A stretch of DNA of 64,000 nt from Variovorax sp. S12S4 (lineage in GTDB: Bacteria; Pseudomonadota; Gammaproteobacteria; Burkholderiales; Burkholderiaceae_C), in contig NZ_JALPKR020000002.1 in the NCBI RefSeq assembly GCF_023195515.1, positions 1,651,001 through 1,715,000 of the forward strand, written 5' to 3'. The notes beneath the pieces were generated by a model that saw only the letters and a list, made by a program, of their open reading frames with translations, did no database searches and was not told the DNA's origin. Below are positions 1-11,206 of the stretch, in pieces (positions within the stretch are counted from its first letter, which is position 1; each line of letters opens with the position of its first letter). Both the position numbers and the translations under genes were made by a program.

Positions 1-760
1 AGGCCGAAACATGGGCGATGCCGGCGCCGTAATCGTCGCGGCAGCAGTAGTCGAGGTACCAGCGCAGTTGCGGATCGCTGAAGCCTTCGCTGTCGAGCCA
101 GCGCTCGAACGGAACGGCGTCAAGCGCGAGCAGCTCGGGGGTTGCCGCCACCTTGAGCGTGGGAATGGCGAAATGCGCCGCGTGCTGCAACGCATCGATT
201 CGTTGCGCGAACTTGCGGTACTGCGCATGGGTGCTCTCGCCGACGTCGTGCACGGGCAGGAGGCCGTCTTGCCACTCGCCGCGAAAGAACAGGCGCTCCT
301 GCGGGCTGTGGCAAAGGTTGCGTTCGTCGTATTCCCAGCGACCGGCCACGCGGCGGCGCAGGCCCAGTTCCTCCAGCAGGTCTTGCACCTCGCGGGCGTT
401 GTCGTCGGGCACCGGCAGGTAATGCGCGCCCAGCGGGCAGGCAATGCCGTTGACCATGCCGGCACGGGAGTTGCCGCCGGCCGTGTCTTCGAGTTCGAGC
501 AGGGCGAAGTCTTCGATGCCCGAAAGCCGCAAGGCGCGCGCCGCGGCAAGGCCTGCAACGCCACCTCCGGCGATGACCACGCGCGTGCGCTTCACGGTTG
601 CAGGGGCCTGGCTCTTGAGCGCGCCGTCGCGCATGGCGTGGCCTCGCGCCATGTCGATGCCGGTGAAGCCGCCTTCGATGATTGGCTGCGGCGCCTCGCA
701 GCCCGCGAGGGCAAAGGCGCCCGCCGCACCCACTGCACCGAGAAAATCGCGCCGCCGCAT
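1..760 (-). CDS. FAD-dependent oxidoreductase, Tat lipoprotein (partial, runs off left edge)
   Basis: About 253 N-terminal residues are visible; the C-terminus lies outside the window. The protein starts with a twin-arginine motif (RRRDF, residues 2-6), a hydrophobic stretch and a lipobox LAGC with Cys21, so it is probably a Tat-exported lipoprotein. A dinucleotide-binding glycine motif GGGVAGLAAA sits near residues 65-74, followed by an acidic strand end and a GG doublet (LLELEDTAGGNSRAG), an arrangement typical of flavin amine oxidases and phytoene-desaturase-like enzymes. The substrate is unknown. It is the last visible gene of a leftward cassette, 7 bp after the aminopropyltransferase-like gene, which makes an amine or polyamine substrate an attractive but unproven guess. 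Confidence 0.82.
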   Translation of the reverse strand, partial: MRRRDFLGAVGAAGAFALAGCEAPQPIIEGGFTGIDMARGHAMRDGALKSQAPATVKRTRVVIAGGGVAGLAAARALRLSGIEDFALLELEDTAGGNSRAGMVNGIACPLGAHYLPVPDDNAREVQDLLEELGLRRRVAGRWEYDERNLCHSPQERLFFRGEWQDGLLPVHDVGESTHAQYRKFAQRIDALQHAAHFAIPTLKVAATPELLALDAVPFERWLDSEGFSDPQLRWYLDYCCRDDYGAGIAHVSA

Positions 761-767
761 GCCGGGG

Positions 768-2327
768 CTAGTGCGTCATGACCTTGCCCCACTCTTGTTC
801 GTAAGTGGTGACGAGGGTCTGGTTCGACAGGCGGTTGACCTCCGCCGGCACACGCGCCATGTCGAGTGGAAAGTCGAACATCAACGGCAATGTCGAAGGT
901 GCCAGGAAACGCAGTCCGGAGGGCAGCGCATCCGGCATGCGGTACGGGCGGCGGCTGGCGATGATGTAGCCCCACTCGCCGAAGCTCGGTACATGCGCGT
1001 GATACGGCGTCGCCTTCAGGCCGACCGACTCGATGGTGGTTGCCACGGTCCAGTAGCTCTTGCGCGCCACCAGCGGCGATGTGGTCTGGATGACCGCATA
1101 GCCGCTCGCGGAAAGACGCTTTTCCAGCAGCGAATAGAAGCTGTTGGTGTAGAGCTTGCCGATGGCAAAGTTGGTCGGGTCGGGAAAGTCCACCACGATG
1201 ACGTCGAACATGTCTCCGGGTTGCTGCAGCCACTGGAAGGCGTCGGTGTTGACGACCTTCACCTTGGGTGACGACAGCGCATGTCCGTTGAGCGCAGCCA
1301 GCGTTTCATGCCCGGCAAAAAGCTGGGTCATGTTCGGATCGAGCTCCACCAGCGTGACCGATTCGACCGACGGGTACTTGAGAATCTCGCGCACCGCCAT
1401 GCCGTCGCCACCGCCGAGCACCGCCACCATCTTCGGTGCGCCGTGCGCGGCCATCGCCGGATGAACGAGCGCCTCGTGGTAGCGGTATTCGTCGCGCTCG
1501 GCGAACTGCAGGTTGCCGTTCAGGAACAGTCGGTGCCCGAGTTGCCCGCGCGTGACCACGATGCGCTGATAGGGCGAACTGGCGCTGAACACGATGTGGT
1601 CCTGGTAGAACTTGTCTTCGGCCAGCGTGGTGATGTGGTCGGCCCACACAAAGGCGCCAAGCAGCGCCGCGAGCGCAAGAAAGCAAGCCACCGCGTGGGC
1701 ACCCATGCGGCGCAGTTCATGGCGAAACAGCCATAGCGCCCACACGGCCACGGCCGCGTTCATGAAGCCGAACAGGAGCCCCGTGCGGATCATGCCGAGC
1801 TGCGGCACCAGGATGAGCGGAAAAGCCACCGACACGGCCAGCGCACCGAGATAGTCGAAGGTGAGCACCTGCGACACCAGGTTCTTGAGCTGGATGTTGC
1901 GCTTGAGGATGCGCATCACGAGCGGTATCTCGAGCCCCACCAGCGTGCCCACCACCATCACCAGGCCGTAGAGCAGCAGGCGGAAGGCGCCGGGCACGTA
2001 CGCGTTGGCCAGGAAAAGAATGGCCGGCAGTGCGCCGCCGATGAGCGCAACCAGCAGTTCGATGCGAAGGAAATGCGCGGGCAGCTGCCGCTCGAAATAG
2101 CGCGAGAGCCACGAGCCGACGCCCATGGCGAAGAGATAGGTGCCGATGATGGTGCTGAACTGCAGCACCGAGTCGCCGAGCAGGTAGGAGCTCAGCGCGG
2201 CCGCGGTCAGTTCATAGACCAGGCCGCAGGCGGCCACCACGAACACGCTGGCGAGCAGCGCAATTTCAACGGGCTGCGGCCCCTTGGCCGGCGACGCCGG
2301 ACTGACAGGAGCGTCCACGGAAGCCAA
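768..2327 (-). CDS. membrane-fused spermidine synthase-like aminopropyltransferase
   Basis: The 519-residue protein has an N-terminal membrane domain of about seven hydrophobic segments (roughly residues 20-230) and a C-terminal spermidine-synthase Rossmann domain (about 245-480). The decarboxy-SAM/methyltransferase-fold motif GGGDG is at residues 305-309, the acidic strand end VELDP at about 327-331, and DFPDP at 380-384 takes the place of the usual DSSDP active-site loop. Classical SpeE is soluble and about 290 residues, so this is the membrane-anchored subfamily whose acceptor is not established. No S-adenosylmethionine decarboxylase gene is visible beside it. It lies 7 bp after the DUF350 gene and is probably cotranscribed with it. 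Confidence 0.88.
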   Translation of the reverse strand: MASVDAPVSPASPAKGPQPVEIALLASVFVVAACGLVYELTAAALSSYLLGDSVLQFSTIIGTYLFAMGVGSWLSRYFERQLPAHFLRIELLVALIGGALPAILFLANAYVPGAFRLLLYGLVMVVGTLVGLEIPLVMRILKRNIQLKNLVSQVLTFDYLGALAVSVAFPLILVPQLGMIRTGLLFGFMNAAVAVWALWLFRHELRRMGAHAVACFLALAALLGAFVWADHITTLAEDKFYQDHIVFSASSPYQRIVVTRGQLGHRLFLNGNLQFAERDEYRYHEALVHPAMAAHGAPKMVAVLGGGDGMAVREILKYPSVESVTLVELDPNMTQLFAGHETLAALNGHALSSPKVKVVNTDAFQWLQQPGDMFDVIVVDFPDPTNFAIGKLYTNSFYSLLEKRLSASGYAVIQTTSPLVARKSYWTVATTIESVGLKATPYHAHVPSFGEWGYIIASRRPYRMPDALPSGLRFLAPSTLPLMFDFPLDMARVPAEVNRLSNQTLVTTYEQEWGKVMTH

Positions 2328-2334
2328 GCAAGCG

Positions 2335-2553
2335 CTAATGGATTGCCGCGGCCACGATGACGCAGATGCCCAGGCTCATGGCCGCGACCACCAGCCCCAG
2401 CGCGACGTTCTGCTTCTCGACGATCTCGCCCCACAAATCGTAGGGCGTGAGCTTGTCGATGATCAGGAAGCACAGCCAGAAGATCAGCACGCCAAGCAGC
2501 GCATACACGAGCGATCCGAGGACCACGCCCGGTTTCAGCCATTCAAATCCCAT
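2335..2553 (-). CDS. DUF350 family small membrane protein
   Basis: A 72-residue protein with two hydrophobic segments (about residues 10-33 and 48-70) separated by a charged loop containing DKLTPYDLW, matching a single DUF350 unit. Many DUF350 proteins carry two or more such units, so this is a minimal version. The biochemical role of DUF350 is unknown. It sits between the DUF4178 and aminopropyltransferase-like genes on the same strand with short gaps (57 and 7 bp). An upstream GGAGGTCCCC-type ribosome-binding site precedes the ATG. Confidence 0.8.
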   Translation of the reverse strand: MGFEWLKPGVVLGSLVYALLGVLIFWLCFLIIDKLTPYDLWGEIVEKQNVALGLVVAAMSLGICVIVAAAIH

Positions 2554-2610
2554 GGGGACCTCCAGTCGTAGTAGCAGTAGTGAGAGAAGACATCGCGAGA
2601 AACTCCGCCG

Positions 2611-4110
2611 TCATTTGTGGCCGCCGCCGCTCGAATAGCCGCCGTACGAGCCGCCCGTGCTGCGCGAGCTCGAACAGTTTTGCACGCTCGGGTCGCAGCG
2701 CGACGAGCAGGTGCTCAGGATGATGAGCAGAACGATGACGATGATCACGATGAAGATGATCGTGCCGCAGCCCATGCCCGACGCAGCGCTGACGGGCAGT
2801 GCGTCGCCGCGCACGAACATGTCCTTCTTGTCGTCGAGCTTGAACGCGGCGGACACCGCGCCGCTGTCGAGCTTGCTGCCCGATGACCACGTCAGTTCGT
2901 TGGCCGAGCGCTCCATCGACAGCAGCGCATTGCCGCTGGCGAAGTCGCGGTTGAAGGTTTTCTGTCCGCGCTCGACCTGCCAGTAGAACTCGCCCGCCAC
3001 ATAGGTGGTTTCGGCGTTGTAGGCGTATTGCTGGGTGTAGCGCTTGCCAAGATAGCTGGCGCTGCTGCCGTTCTCGGCCATGACGGGCGCGCCGGTGGTC
3101 GGCTTGACCATGCTCCAGCCGTCTTCGGCGTCGACCAGGAAGCTGAAGCCGCGCTTCTTGTTGTACAGCAGGTACTCGCTCCAGCCGAAGTGCTCGTCGT
3201 CGCCCGGCTCGGTGCCCATGCGGTGCTGGAAGCCCACCACCTGCCACTGTGCGCCCTGCAGCTGGCCCACGCTGCCGATGGCGATGAGCGGGCGAACGGG
3301 TTCGTTCTGCTCCGCGTGCTTCAGCTCGCCGCCAATGCCTTGCGACAGGTCGATGATGCTGTCGCACGAGCCGCAGGTGATGCTCTTGCTGTCGGCCAGG
3401 TTGACGGTAACGGGCGCGCCGCAATTGGGGCAGTTGAAGGCGCGGCCTTTTTCGTCCTTGGCGGATTCGTCGCGCAGGCCGCTGAGCTGCAGGTCTTCGA
3501 GCTGTACCGAGCGGCCCAGGTACGCGCCCGGAGGCTGCGTGCTGTAGTCGAGACTGAGCACCAGCCCGTTGCCGCTGCGCAGCTCGACCATGGGGAACGA
3601 GCGGCCCAGTTCCGGCAGATGCGAGAGCTCGCCCTGGGCGGAAAGCAGCGCCACCTGTTCGTTCGACGAAACGGTGTAGCTCTGGCCGTTGAACGCGCTG
3701 GTGGCGCCCACGCGCAGGTCGGTGGGCGGCGGCGCGACGCGCTGCAGTTCGAACGGCAGCGCAAAGACATAGGCGCCGTTGTCCTCGCTCAGGACGCCGG
3801 CTCGGCCGTCGTCGAGAGCGGCAATCCATTCGGTCCAGCGCCCGCCAGGGTGGCTGTATTGCAGCCGCCCGACGATGGTGAACGGCTGGTCCTGGATGCG
3901 GCCGGCTGCAAGCAGCTGCAGCGGACTGAAATCGTCGAACAGCTCGGCCATCTTGCCGATGCGCGCGAGCGTGTCGCCCTGGCGCACGACGGTGCTCTGG
4001 CAATACGGGCACACCGCATGCGTCGATTGCGCGGAACGGAATTCGACCGGTGCGCCGCAGCCAGGGCAGGGCGCACGGTAGGCGCGCTGGGCGCCTGGTT
4101 GCTCAGCCAT
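2611..4110 (-). CDS. DUF4178 zinc-ribbon membrane-anchored protein
   Basis: A 499-residue protein with two zinc-ribbon-like knuckle sets: CPGC and CPYC at about residues 15-18 and 34-37, then CPNC and CGSC at about 227-230 and 246-249. After each ribbon comes a beta-rich region of the DUF4178 type, with WTEW near residue 92 and a related segment in the second half, so the protein looks internally duplicated. A single strong transmembrane segment (about 447-470) is followed by a short Gly/Ser-rich tail with cysteines. It probably displays two cytosolic modules from the inner membrane. Function is unknown; the gap to the SPFH gene is 9 bp, supporting an operon. Confidence 0.78.
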   Translation of the reverse strand: MAEQPGAQRAYRAPCPGCGAPVEFRSAQSTHAVCPYCQSTVVRQGDTLARIGKMAELFDDFSPLQLLAAGRIQDQPFTIVGRLQYSHPGGRWTEWIAALDDGRAGVLSEDNGAYVFALPFELQRVAPPPTDLRVGATSAFNGQSYTVSSNEQVALLSAQGELSHLPELGRSFPMVELRSGNGLVLSLDYSTQPPGAYLGRSVQLEDLQLSGLRDESAKDEKGRAFNCPNCGAPVTVNLADSKSITCGSCDSIIDLSQGIGGELKHAEQNEPVRPLIAIGSVGQLQGAQWQVVGFQHRMGTEPGDDEHFGWSEYLLYNKKRGFSFLVDAEDGWSMVKPTTGAPVMAENGSSASYLGKRYTQQYAYNAETTYVAGEFYWQVERGQKTFNRDFASGNALLSMERSANELTWSSGSKLDSGAVSAAFKLDDKKDMFVRGDALPVSAASGMGCGTIIFIVIIVIVLLIILSTCSSRCDPSVQNCSSSRSTGGSYGGYSSGGGHK

Positions 4111-4119
4111 TGCCGGTGC

Positions 4120-5169
4120 TTAGACCAGCTTCTTGAGCAGCTCCGCCTTCTTGGCGTCGAACTCTTCCTGCGTGAGGATGCCCTTGGTCTTGAGCTCGCC
4201 GAGCTTTTCGAGCGTGGTCATGACGTCGTTCGGGCTCACCACGGCAACAGCAGGCTGCTGCTGGGTTGCCGCAGCCTGCGCCGCTGCGTTGGGGCTCAGG
4301 CCCTGCGCGAGGTTTTGCGCCAGCACCTGGCCGAGCGCCACGCCGGCACCCAGGCCCATGGCGTCGCCCGCAATGCCGCCGCCGTTGGCAGCGCCCTCGG
4401 CAAACTTGGGAATGGCTTGCGCGGTCTGGTATTGCATGAACTTGCCCATGTCGTTGCCGACCATGCCCATGCCGATCTTCTGGTCGAGGATCTTCTGCAG
4501 CTCTTCGGGCAGCGAGACGTTCTGGACCGTGATGTTCTCGAGCTTGATGCCGATCTTCTCGAACTCGGGCACCAGCTGCGCGGCCAGCGCCTGCGCAAAC
4601 TGGATTTGGTTGGCCGCAAGGTCGAGAAAGGGCACGCCGCTGGAGGCAATGGCGTTGCTGATGTTCTGCAGCACCAGGCCGCGCAGCTGGCCGTCGAGGT
4701 CCGCCACGCTGTAGATGTCGCGCGTGCCGGAAATCTCGGTGTGGAACAGCTTGGCGTCGCCAATGCGGAACGAGTAGTTGCCGAAGGCGCGCAGGCGCAC
4801 GGCGCCGAAGTCCTTGTCGCGGATGGTGATGGGCTGCGGCGTGCCCCACTTCTGGTCGACCTGCTGGCGCGTGCTGAAGAAGTACACGTCGCTCTTGAAA
4901 GGGGATTCGAAGAGCTTGTCCCAGTTCTTGAGGTACGTGAGCACGGGCAGCGTCTGCGTCGTGAGCTTGTACATGCCGGGACCGAACACGTCGGCCACCT
5001 GGCCTTCGTTGACGAACACGGCCACCTGCGACTCGCGCACGGTGAGCGAGGCGCCGTTCTGGATTTCCATCTCGGCCATGGGGAAACGCCAGGCCAACGT
5101 GCCATCGCCAGTCTCGGTCCACTGGATGATGTCGATGAACTGTTTCTTGATGAAATCCATCAGGGCCAT
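4120..5169 (-). CDS. SPFH-domain protein with C-terminal SHOCT motif (YdjI/virion-core-like)
   Basis: A 349-residue protein of the SPFH/Band-7 type found near DUF4178 genes. The SPFH part covers roughly residues 25-220. A Gly/Ala-rich linker follows, and the last 30 residues (LEKLGELKTKGILTQEEF and a Lys-rich end) form a SHOCT oligomerisation motif. The start MALMDFIKKQ is chosen because a GAGGAG ribosome-binding site lies 5-6 bases upstream, although the frame stays open for 28 more codons. SPFH proteins scaffold membrane microdomains, so it may organise the other membrane proteins of this cassette. It is the first gene of the leftward operon and is divergent from maeB. Confidence 0.8.
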   Translation of the reverse strand: MALMDFIKKQFIDIIQWTETGDGTLAWRFPMAEMEIQNGASLTVRESQVAVFVNEGQVADVFGPGMYKLTTQTLPVLTYLKNWDKLFESPFKSDVYFFSTRQQVDQKWGTPQPITIRDKDFGAVRLRAFGNYSFRIGDAKLFHTEISGTRDIYSVADLDGQLRGLVLQNISNAIASSGVPFLDLAANQIQFAQALAAQLVPEFEKIGIKLENITVQNVSLPEELQKILDQKIGMGMVGNDMGKFMQYQTAQAIPKFAEGAANGGGIAGDAMGLGAGVALGQVLAQNLAQGLSPNAAAQAAATQQQPAVAVVSPNDVMTTLEKLGELKTKGILTQEEFDAKKAELLKKLV

Positions 5170-5336
5170 GGCCGCTCCTCGTCGAATTTTTTTACAGACT
5201 GCGCATATTGCCACATCGCCTTGACAGGCCGGCGTGCTTTCGGCAAGGCCCATGCCCCGCCATGCGGCCTATGGCGTCATGGGCCGAGGTCTACAATCGG
5301 CGCCCCCAGAAGAAGCGCCACCAGGAGCAACGGCAC
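5170..5336. promoter_or_regulatory. divergent promoter region, SPFH cassette / maeB
   Basis: This 167-bp gap separates the leftward SPFH cassette from rightward maeB and must hold both promoters. An AT-rich run of T residues occurs at about 5187-5193, and GTCTACAATCGG at about 5289-5300 resembles a -10 element for maeB. No clear operator was seen. Confidence 0.35.
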
Positions 5337-7679
<2,343 letters not shown>

Positions 7680-7860
7680 GCCCTCTGGCGAGAGTGGCTG
7701 CCCACTTAAACAGCCGCTCCCCGCCCCTTCGCACTGCTCAAACTTTGGGCAGTCGCTTGCTATTTTCGCCAGCGTGGTGCACACTCGCGGGCTTGAATTT
7801 GCGGGTTAACCCCAGGTTTGCCCGCCAATTCGGAACCCCGCTCTTTTCTTGTGGTGCCCC

Positions 7861-8271
7861 ATGGCGGCTTACGCCTCGATCACGTCCTCTGTCACTAAGT
7901 TTGCGCTCACCGGCTTTGTGCTGGCGGCGTTGGCGACGGGGGCCGAGGCCCGCGAGTGGTTCGGCACCGGAAAGCCCGCCCAGGAATCGATCGCACTGTC
8001 CGAATTGCCGGTTCAGGGCCAGCGAACCTACGAAGCCATCCTGAGTGGCGGCCCCTTCCGATACGAAAAGGACGGCACTGTATTTGGCAATCGCGAGCGT
8101 CTTTTGCCGCCGGCGCGGCGCGGTCATTACCGCGAGTACACGGTGGCAACACCCGGCTCGCGCGATCGCGGTGCGCGGCGCATTGTCTGCGGCGGTGAAC
8201 AGCGCACGACACCCGAGGCCTGCTGGTATACGGCAGACCACTACGCGAGTTTCAGACGGATTGCACCATGA
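7861..8271 (+). CDS. secreted guanine-specific ribonuclease, barnase/RNase Sa family
   Basis: A 136-residue protein with a Sec signal peptide (residues 1 to about 29, ending TGAEA) and a small microbial ribonuclease domain. Family-defining segments are GPFRYEKDGTVFGNRER, then HYREYTVATPG with the presumed general-base Glu, RDRGARRIV with the catalytic arginine pair, and DHYASF with the presumed catalytic His. All catalytic positions are intact, so it should be an active secreted or periplasmic RNase. The ATG at 7861 is used; a TTG four codons upstream is possible. Its stop overlaps the start of the barstar-like gene (ATGA at 8268), the expected toxin-inhibitor arrangement. Confidence 0.88.
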   Translation: MAAYASITSSVTKFALTGFVLAALATGAEAREWFGTGKPAQESIALSELPVQGQRTYEAILSGGPFRYEKDGTVFGNRERLLPPARRGHYREYTVATPGSRDRGARRIVCGGEQRTTPEACWYTADHYASFRRIAP

Positions 8272-8747
8272 GCGATGACAACGACTTGAGCGGCGCCCCG
8301 AAGCGCCCCGAAGAAATGATGATGACTATGGAAAGACCAGCGGAGATGACCTTATCCCTTCGTGCCGTACGCCCGAACATCGTGCAATCGATTCGTGCGT
8401 TCCGCGTGAACGACCTGCAGGAAGCCGCCAATGCAGCGGGCCAGCACTTCCTGTACGCCAACCTGGGCAATGCCCAGACCAAGCAGGACGTTCTCGACCT
8501 CATCGCGCAGCAGTTCACCTTTCCGGCGCACTTCGGCAAGAATTTCGACGCGCTGTACGACTGCATGACCGACCCGTTGCATAAATCGGGCCCGCAGCCC
8601 GGTTTCGTCATCGTGCTCGAGCAGATTCCGGCCAACGCCAAGTTCGACAAGGAAGCACGCGAGCAACTGCTCGACATCTTCCGCGACGCCTCCGACTACT
8701 GGGGAGACCGGAAAGTCCCGTTCCGGTGCTTCTATTCTTTTCTGTAG
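8268..8747 (+). CDS. barstar family ribonuclease inhibitor
   Basis: A 159-residue cytoplasmic protein. Residues about 65-158 are barstar-like: the first strand/helix, then FTFPAHFGKNFDALYDCMTD, in which the helix carrying the inhibitory Tyr/Asp residues docks into the RNase active site, and the C-terminal WGDRKVPFRCFYSF strand. The N-terminal 45 residues are an acidic, Met-rich extension absent from classical 90-residue barstar; internal Met codons within residues 17-27 could also be starts. The four-base overlap with the RNase gene implies translational coupling so that inhibitor is made with the enzyme. Confidence 0.87.
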   Translation: MSDDNDLSGAPKRPEEMMMTMERPAEMTLSLRAVRPNIVQSIRAFRVNDLQEAANAAGQHFLYANLGNAQTKQDVLDLIAQQFTFPAHFGKNFDALYDCMTDPLHKSGPQPGFVIVLEQIPANAKFDKEAREQLLDIFRDASDYWGDRKVPFRCFYSFL

Positions 8748-8987
8748 CCCGTTCTGCACACACCAGCCAAGCAGAACGGGCGAACGAGGCTCAGCCGAAC
8801 GGCGCAGCACTCGATGGCATCGAAATCAACGGCGGCACAGCTGCCGCGGCAACCGGCACCGAGCCGGAAGGCGAAAAAATGCCGACCGATAAACTGGTCG
8901 ACGTTTCTCCGCTTGCATTGCGCATGAGCAGCCCGTTCAATGCGGGTTACTGGCTGGCGGCGGCTTAAAGCCCTCGCCCCCGTCGCA

Positions 8988-9019
8988 ATAAAAAAGCCCG
9001 TTTCGACGGGCTTTTTTAT
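8988..9019. terminator. bidirectional terminator between barstar gene and rsmA
   Basis: A perfect hairpin with 12-bp arms (8990-9001 and 9006-9017) and a TTCG tetraloop has A-runs on one side and T-runs on the other, so it can terminate both the rightward RNase-barstar transcript and the leftward lptD-surA-rsmA transcript. It overlaps the rsmA stop codon. The 240 bp between the barstar stop and this hairpin show no convincing gene. Confidence 0.85.
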
Positions 9020-9786
9020 TTGGGCTCGGGAGGGACGGCCTGCGCCAAGGCCACGTATTCGGCCACTGGCACTTCCTCGGCCCGGCGCTGGGCGTCGAAT
9101 TCGCCCGCAAATCCATGCTCTTCGAGCCACCTGCCCAGGGTATGCCGCATGATCTTGCGGCGCTGGCTGAAGGCGACCTGCACGATCTCACCGAGCCGCG
9201 CGGCATCGACGGCCGGCGGCTGCGCCAGCGGCACCATCCGCACCACAGCGCTGTCGACCCGCGGCGGCGGATCGAAGCTCTCCGGCGGCACGAACAGCAC
9301 GTTTTCCATCTCGTAGCGCCACTGCAGCATCACGCTCAGGCGGCTGTAGTCAGAAGTGGCGGGCTTGGCGACCATGCGGTCGATCACTTCCTTCTGCAGC
9401 ATGAAATGCTGGTCGGCAATCAGGTGGGCGAAGCCTAGCAGATGAAACAGGATGGGCGTCGAGATGTTGTAGGGCAGGTTGCCGACCACGCGCAGCGGCG
9501 TCGGAAACCGGGCGGCCAGCTCGGCGAAATCGACCTTGAGCACGTCCGACTCGATCACATCGAGCTGCGGATGGTCCCGCAGGCGCTTGGCCAGGTCGCG
9601 GTCGAGCTCGACCACCGTCAGGCGCCCGAGCCGTTCGACCAACGGCTGCGTGAGCGCCGCCAGCCCCGGACCGATCTCGACCATGGCATCGCCGGGCTGC
9701 GGTGCGATCTCGTGCACGATCGCATCGATGATGCCGCCGTCGGACAGGAAATGCTGCCCGAACCGCTTCCTGGCGATATGTGCCAT
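9016..9786 (-). CDS. rsmA: 16S rRNA (adenine1518-N6/adenine1519-N6)-dimethyltransferase
   Basis: A 256-residue KsgA/RsmA protein that dimethylates two adjacent adenines in the 3'-terminal helix of 16S rRNA. It has the N-terminal RKRFGQHFL signature, SAM-binding VEIGPG at residues 36-41, the acidic VVELD strand end at about 58-62, and the catalytic NLPYNIS motif starting at residue 103. Its ATG overlaps the surA stop (ATGA), so the two are translationally coupled. The usual E. coli order has pdxA between surA and rsmA; it is absent here. Confidence 0.96.
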   Translation of the reverse strand: MAHIARKRFGQHFLSDGGIIDAIVHEIAPQPGDAMVEIGPGLAALTQPLVERLGRLTVVELDRDLAKRLRDHPQLDVIESDVLKVDFAELAARFPTPLRVVGNLPYNISTPILFHLLGFAHLIADQHFMLQKEVIDRMVAKPATSDYSRLSVMLQWRYEMENVLFVPPESFDPPPRVDSAVVRMVPLAQPPAVDAARLGEIVQVAFSQRRKIMRHTLGRWLEEHGFAGEFDAQRRAEEVPVAEYVALAQAVPPEPK

Positions 9787-11189
9787 CAGGACTGCGGCGC
9801 CTCGCGGTACTCGACGTAGGCGCGCGCGCGCACTTCCTGCACCCAGGTGGTGAAGGCTTCCTCGACCCGCTGCTCGCGCAGCACCGCGCGTGCGGCTTCA
9901 CGCTGCTCGGCCTGAGTGAGCTTGGATTCGCGGCGGCCGACGACCTGGATCAGGTGGACGCCGAATCGGGACACCACGGGGTCGCTGATCTGGCCAGGTG
10001 CCAGACGGTCCATGGCTTCTTCGAATTCAGGCACGAACTGGCCCGGGCGCGACCAGCCGAGGTCGCCGCCTTCCTTGGCGCTCGCGTCCTGCGAGTTGTC
10101 GCGCGCCAGACCGGCAAAGTCGGCCGAGCCGGCTTGCACGCGGCGCTTGAACTCGGCCAGCTGCGCAACGGCCTGCGCGGTGGTGCGCTTGGGATCATTG
10201 AGCAGCAGGATATGGCGCACCTGGGTTTGCGTAACGGTCGCGTCTGTGGCGCCCAGCTGGGCCTTGGCCAGCACCTTCAGCACATGAAAGCCCGCGCCCG
10301 AGCGGATGGGGCCCGCAATGCCGTTGACGGGCACCGACTGGGTCGCTTCGACGAACAGCGTCGGATAGCGGTCGGCGGTGCGCATGCCGATGGCGCCGCC
10401 GTTGGCGCGATCGGGCGAATCGGAGTTTTCCTGCACCAGCTTGGCAAAGTCTTCGCCCGAGCGAGCGCGCTGCGCGAGCCCCTGCGCCTTCTGCTGCAGC
10501 GTGGCAACCTGCGCATCGGTGGCGTTCTCGGGTACGGCGACCAGCAGCTGCGCGAGATTGATGTTCTGCAGGGCCGCGGCCTTGGTGGGCGAGTTGCGCT
10601 GGTCGCGCAGGTATTCGTCGGCTTCGGAATCGCTGACCTTGACCTTCGATTCGACTTCGCGGTCGCGCAGGCGCGTGAGCAGCAACTGGTCGCGCAGGTC
10701 GTTGCGGAACTGGCGAGGCGTGATGCCTTCGGCCGCGACACGGCGGCGCAGTTCTTCGAGGCTGAGCTCGTTCTGGCGTGCCACGGTTTGCTCGGCCTGG
10801 TCGATCGCCACGTCGTCCACCTTGATGCCGTTTTCCTTCGCCAGCTGGAGCTGCGCGCGCTCGGAGATCAGGCGCTCGAGCACCAGGCGTGTGAGTTCAG
10901 CGCGGGGCACGCGCTCGGCCTCCGGGTTTTCGCGGACCAGGCGCGTGACGCGCGTCTGCACCTCGGTGTTGGTGATGGGCTCGGAATTGACCAACGCAAC
11001 GATGTACTCGGCCGATCGCTGCACGGGCGCCGCAGCGGGAGGAGCACTGCGCTGCACCGGCGGTGCAAGGCGCGGCCCCGCGCGCATGATGTCCGTGATG
11101 CCGCCGCCGGAACGCAGGCCCTGCGCGCCCGACGTTGCGGCCAGCGCCGCAAGGCAGCTCAGGGTAAGGATGGAACGGATGTGTTTCAT
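9786..11189 (-). CDS. surA: periplasmic peptidyl-prolyl isomerase/chaperone SurA
   Basis: A 467-residue protein with a signal peptide ([21 protein letters not shown]), an N-terminal chaperone domain (about residues 50-200) and two parvulin PPIase domains (about 205-305 and 325-425), the second containing QVRHILL, GGDLGW and FGVHLIQV. SurA escorts outer-membrane beta-barrels to BAM. LptD is a well-known client and is encoded immediately upstream, 17 bp away. The start MKHIR is chosen because it begins the signal peptide; the frame stays open upstream through lptD antiphase sequence. Confidence 0.95.
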   Translation of the reverse strand: MKHIRSILTLSCLAALAATSGAQGLRSGGGITDIMRAGPRLAPPVQRSAPPAAAPVQRSAEYIVALVNSEPITNTEVQTRVTRLVRENPEAERVPRAELTRLVLERLISERAQLQLAKENGIKVDDVAIDQAEQTVARQNELSLEELRRRVAAEGITPRQFRNDLRDQLLLTRLRDREVESKVKVSDSEADEYLRDQRNSPTKAAALQNINLAQLLVAVPENATDAQVATLQQKAQGLAQRARSGEDFAKLVQENSDSPDRANGGAIGMRTADRYPTLFVEATQSVPVNGIAGPIRSGAGFHVLKVLAKAQLGATDATVTQTQVRHILLLNDPKRTTAQAVAQLAEFKRRVQAGSADFAGLARDNSQDASAKEGGDLGWSRPGQFVPEFEEAMDRLAPGQISDPVVSRFGVHLIQVVGRRESKLTQAEQREAARAVLREQRVEEAFTTWVQEVRARAYVEYREAPQS

Positions 11190-11206
11190 GGCGTTGCTCA
11201 ATCGTC

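Noticed and set aside
8748..8987. Possible small gene downstream of the barstar gene
   Set aside because: An 80-codon frame exists but overlaps the barstar 3' end out of frame and lacks a start signal or known features.
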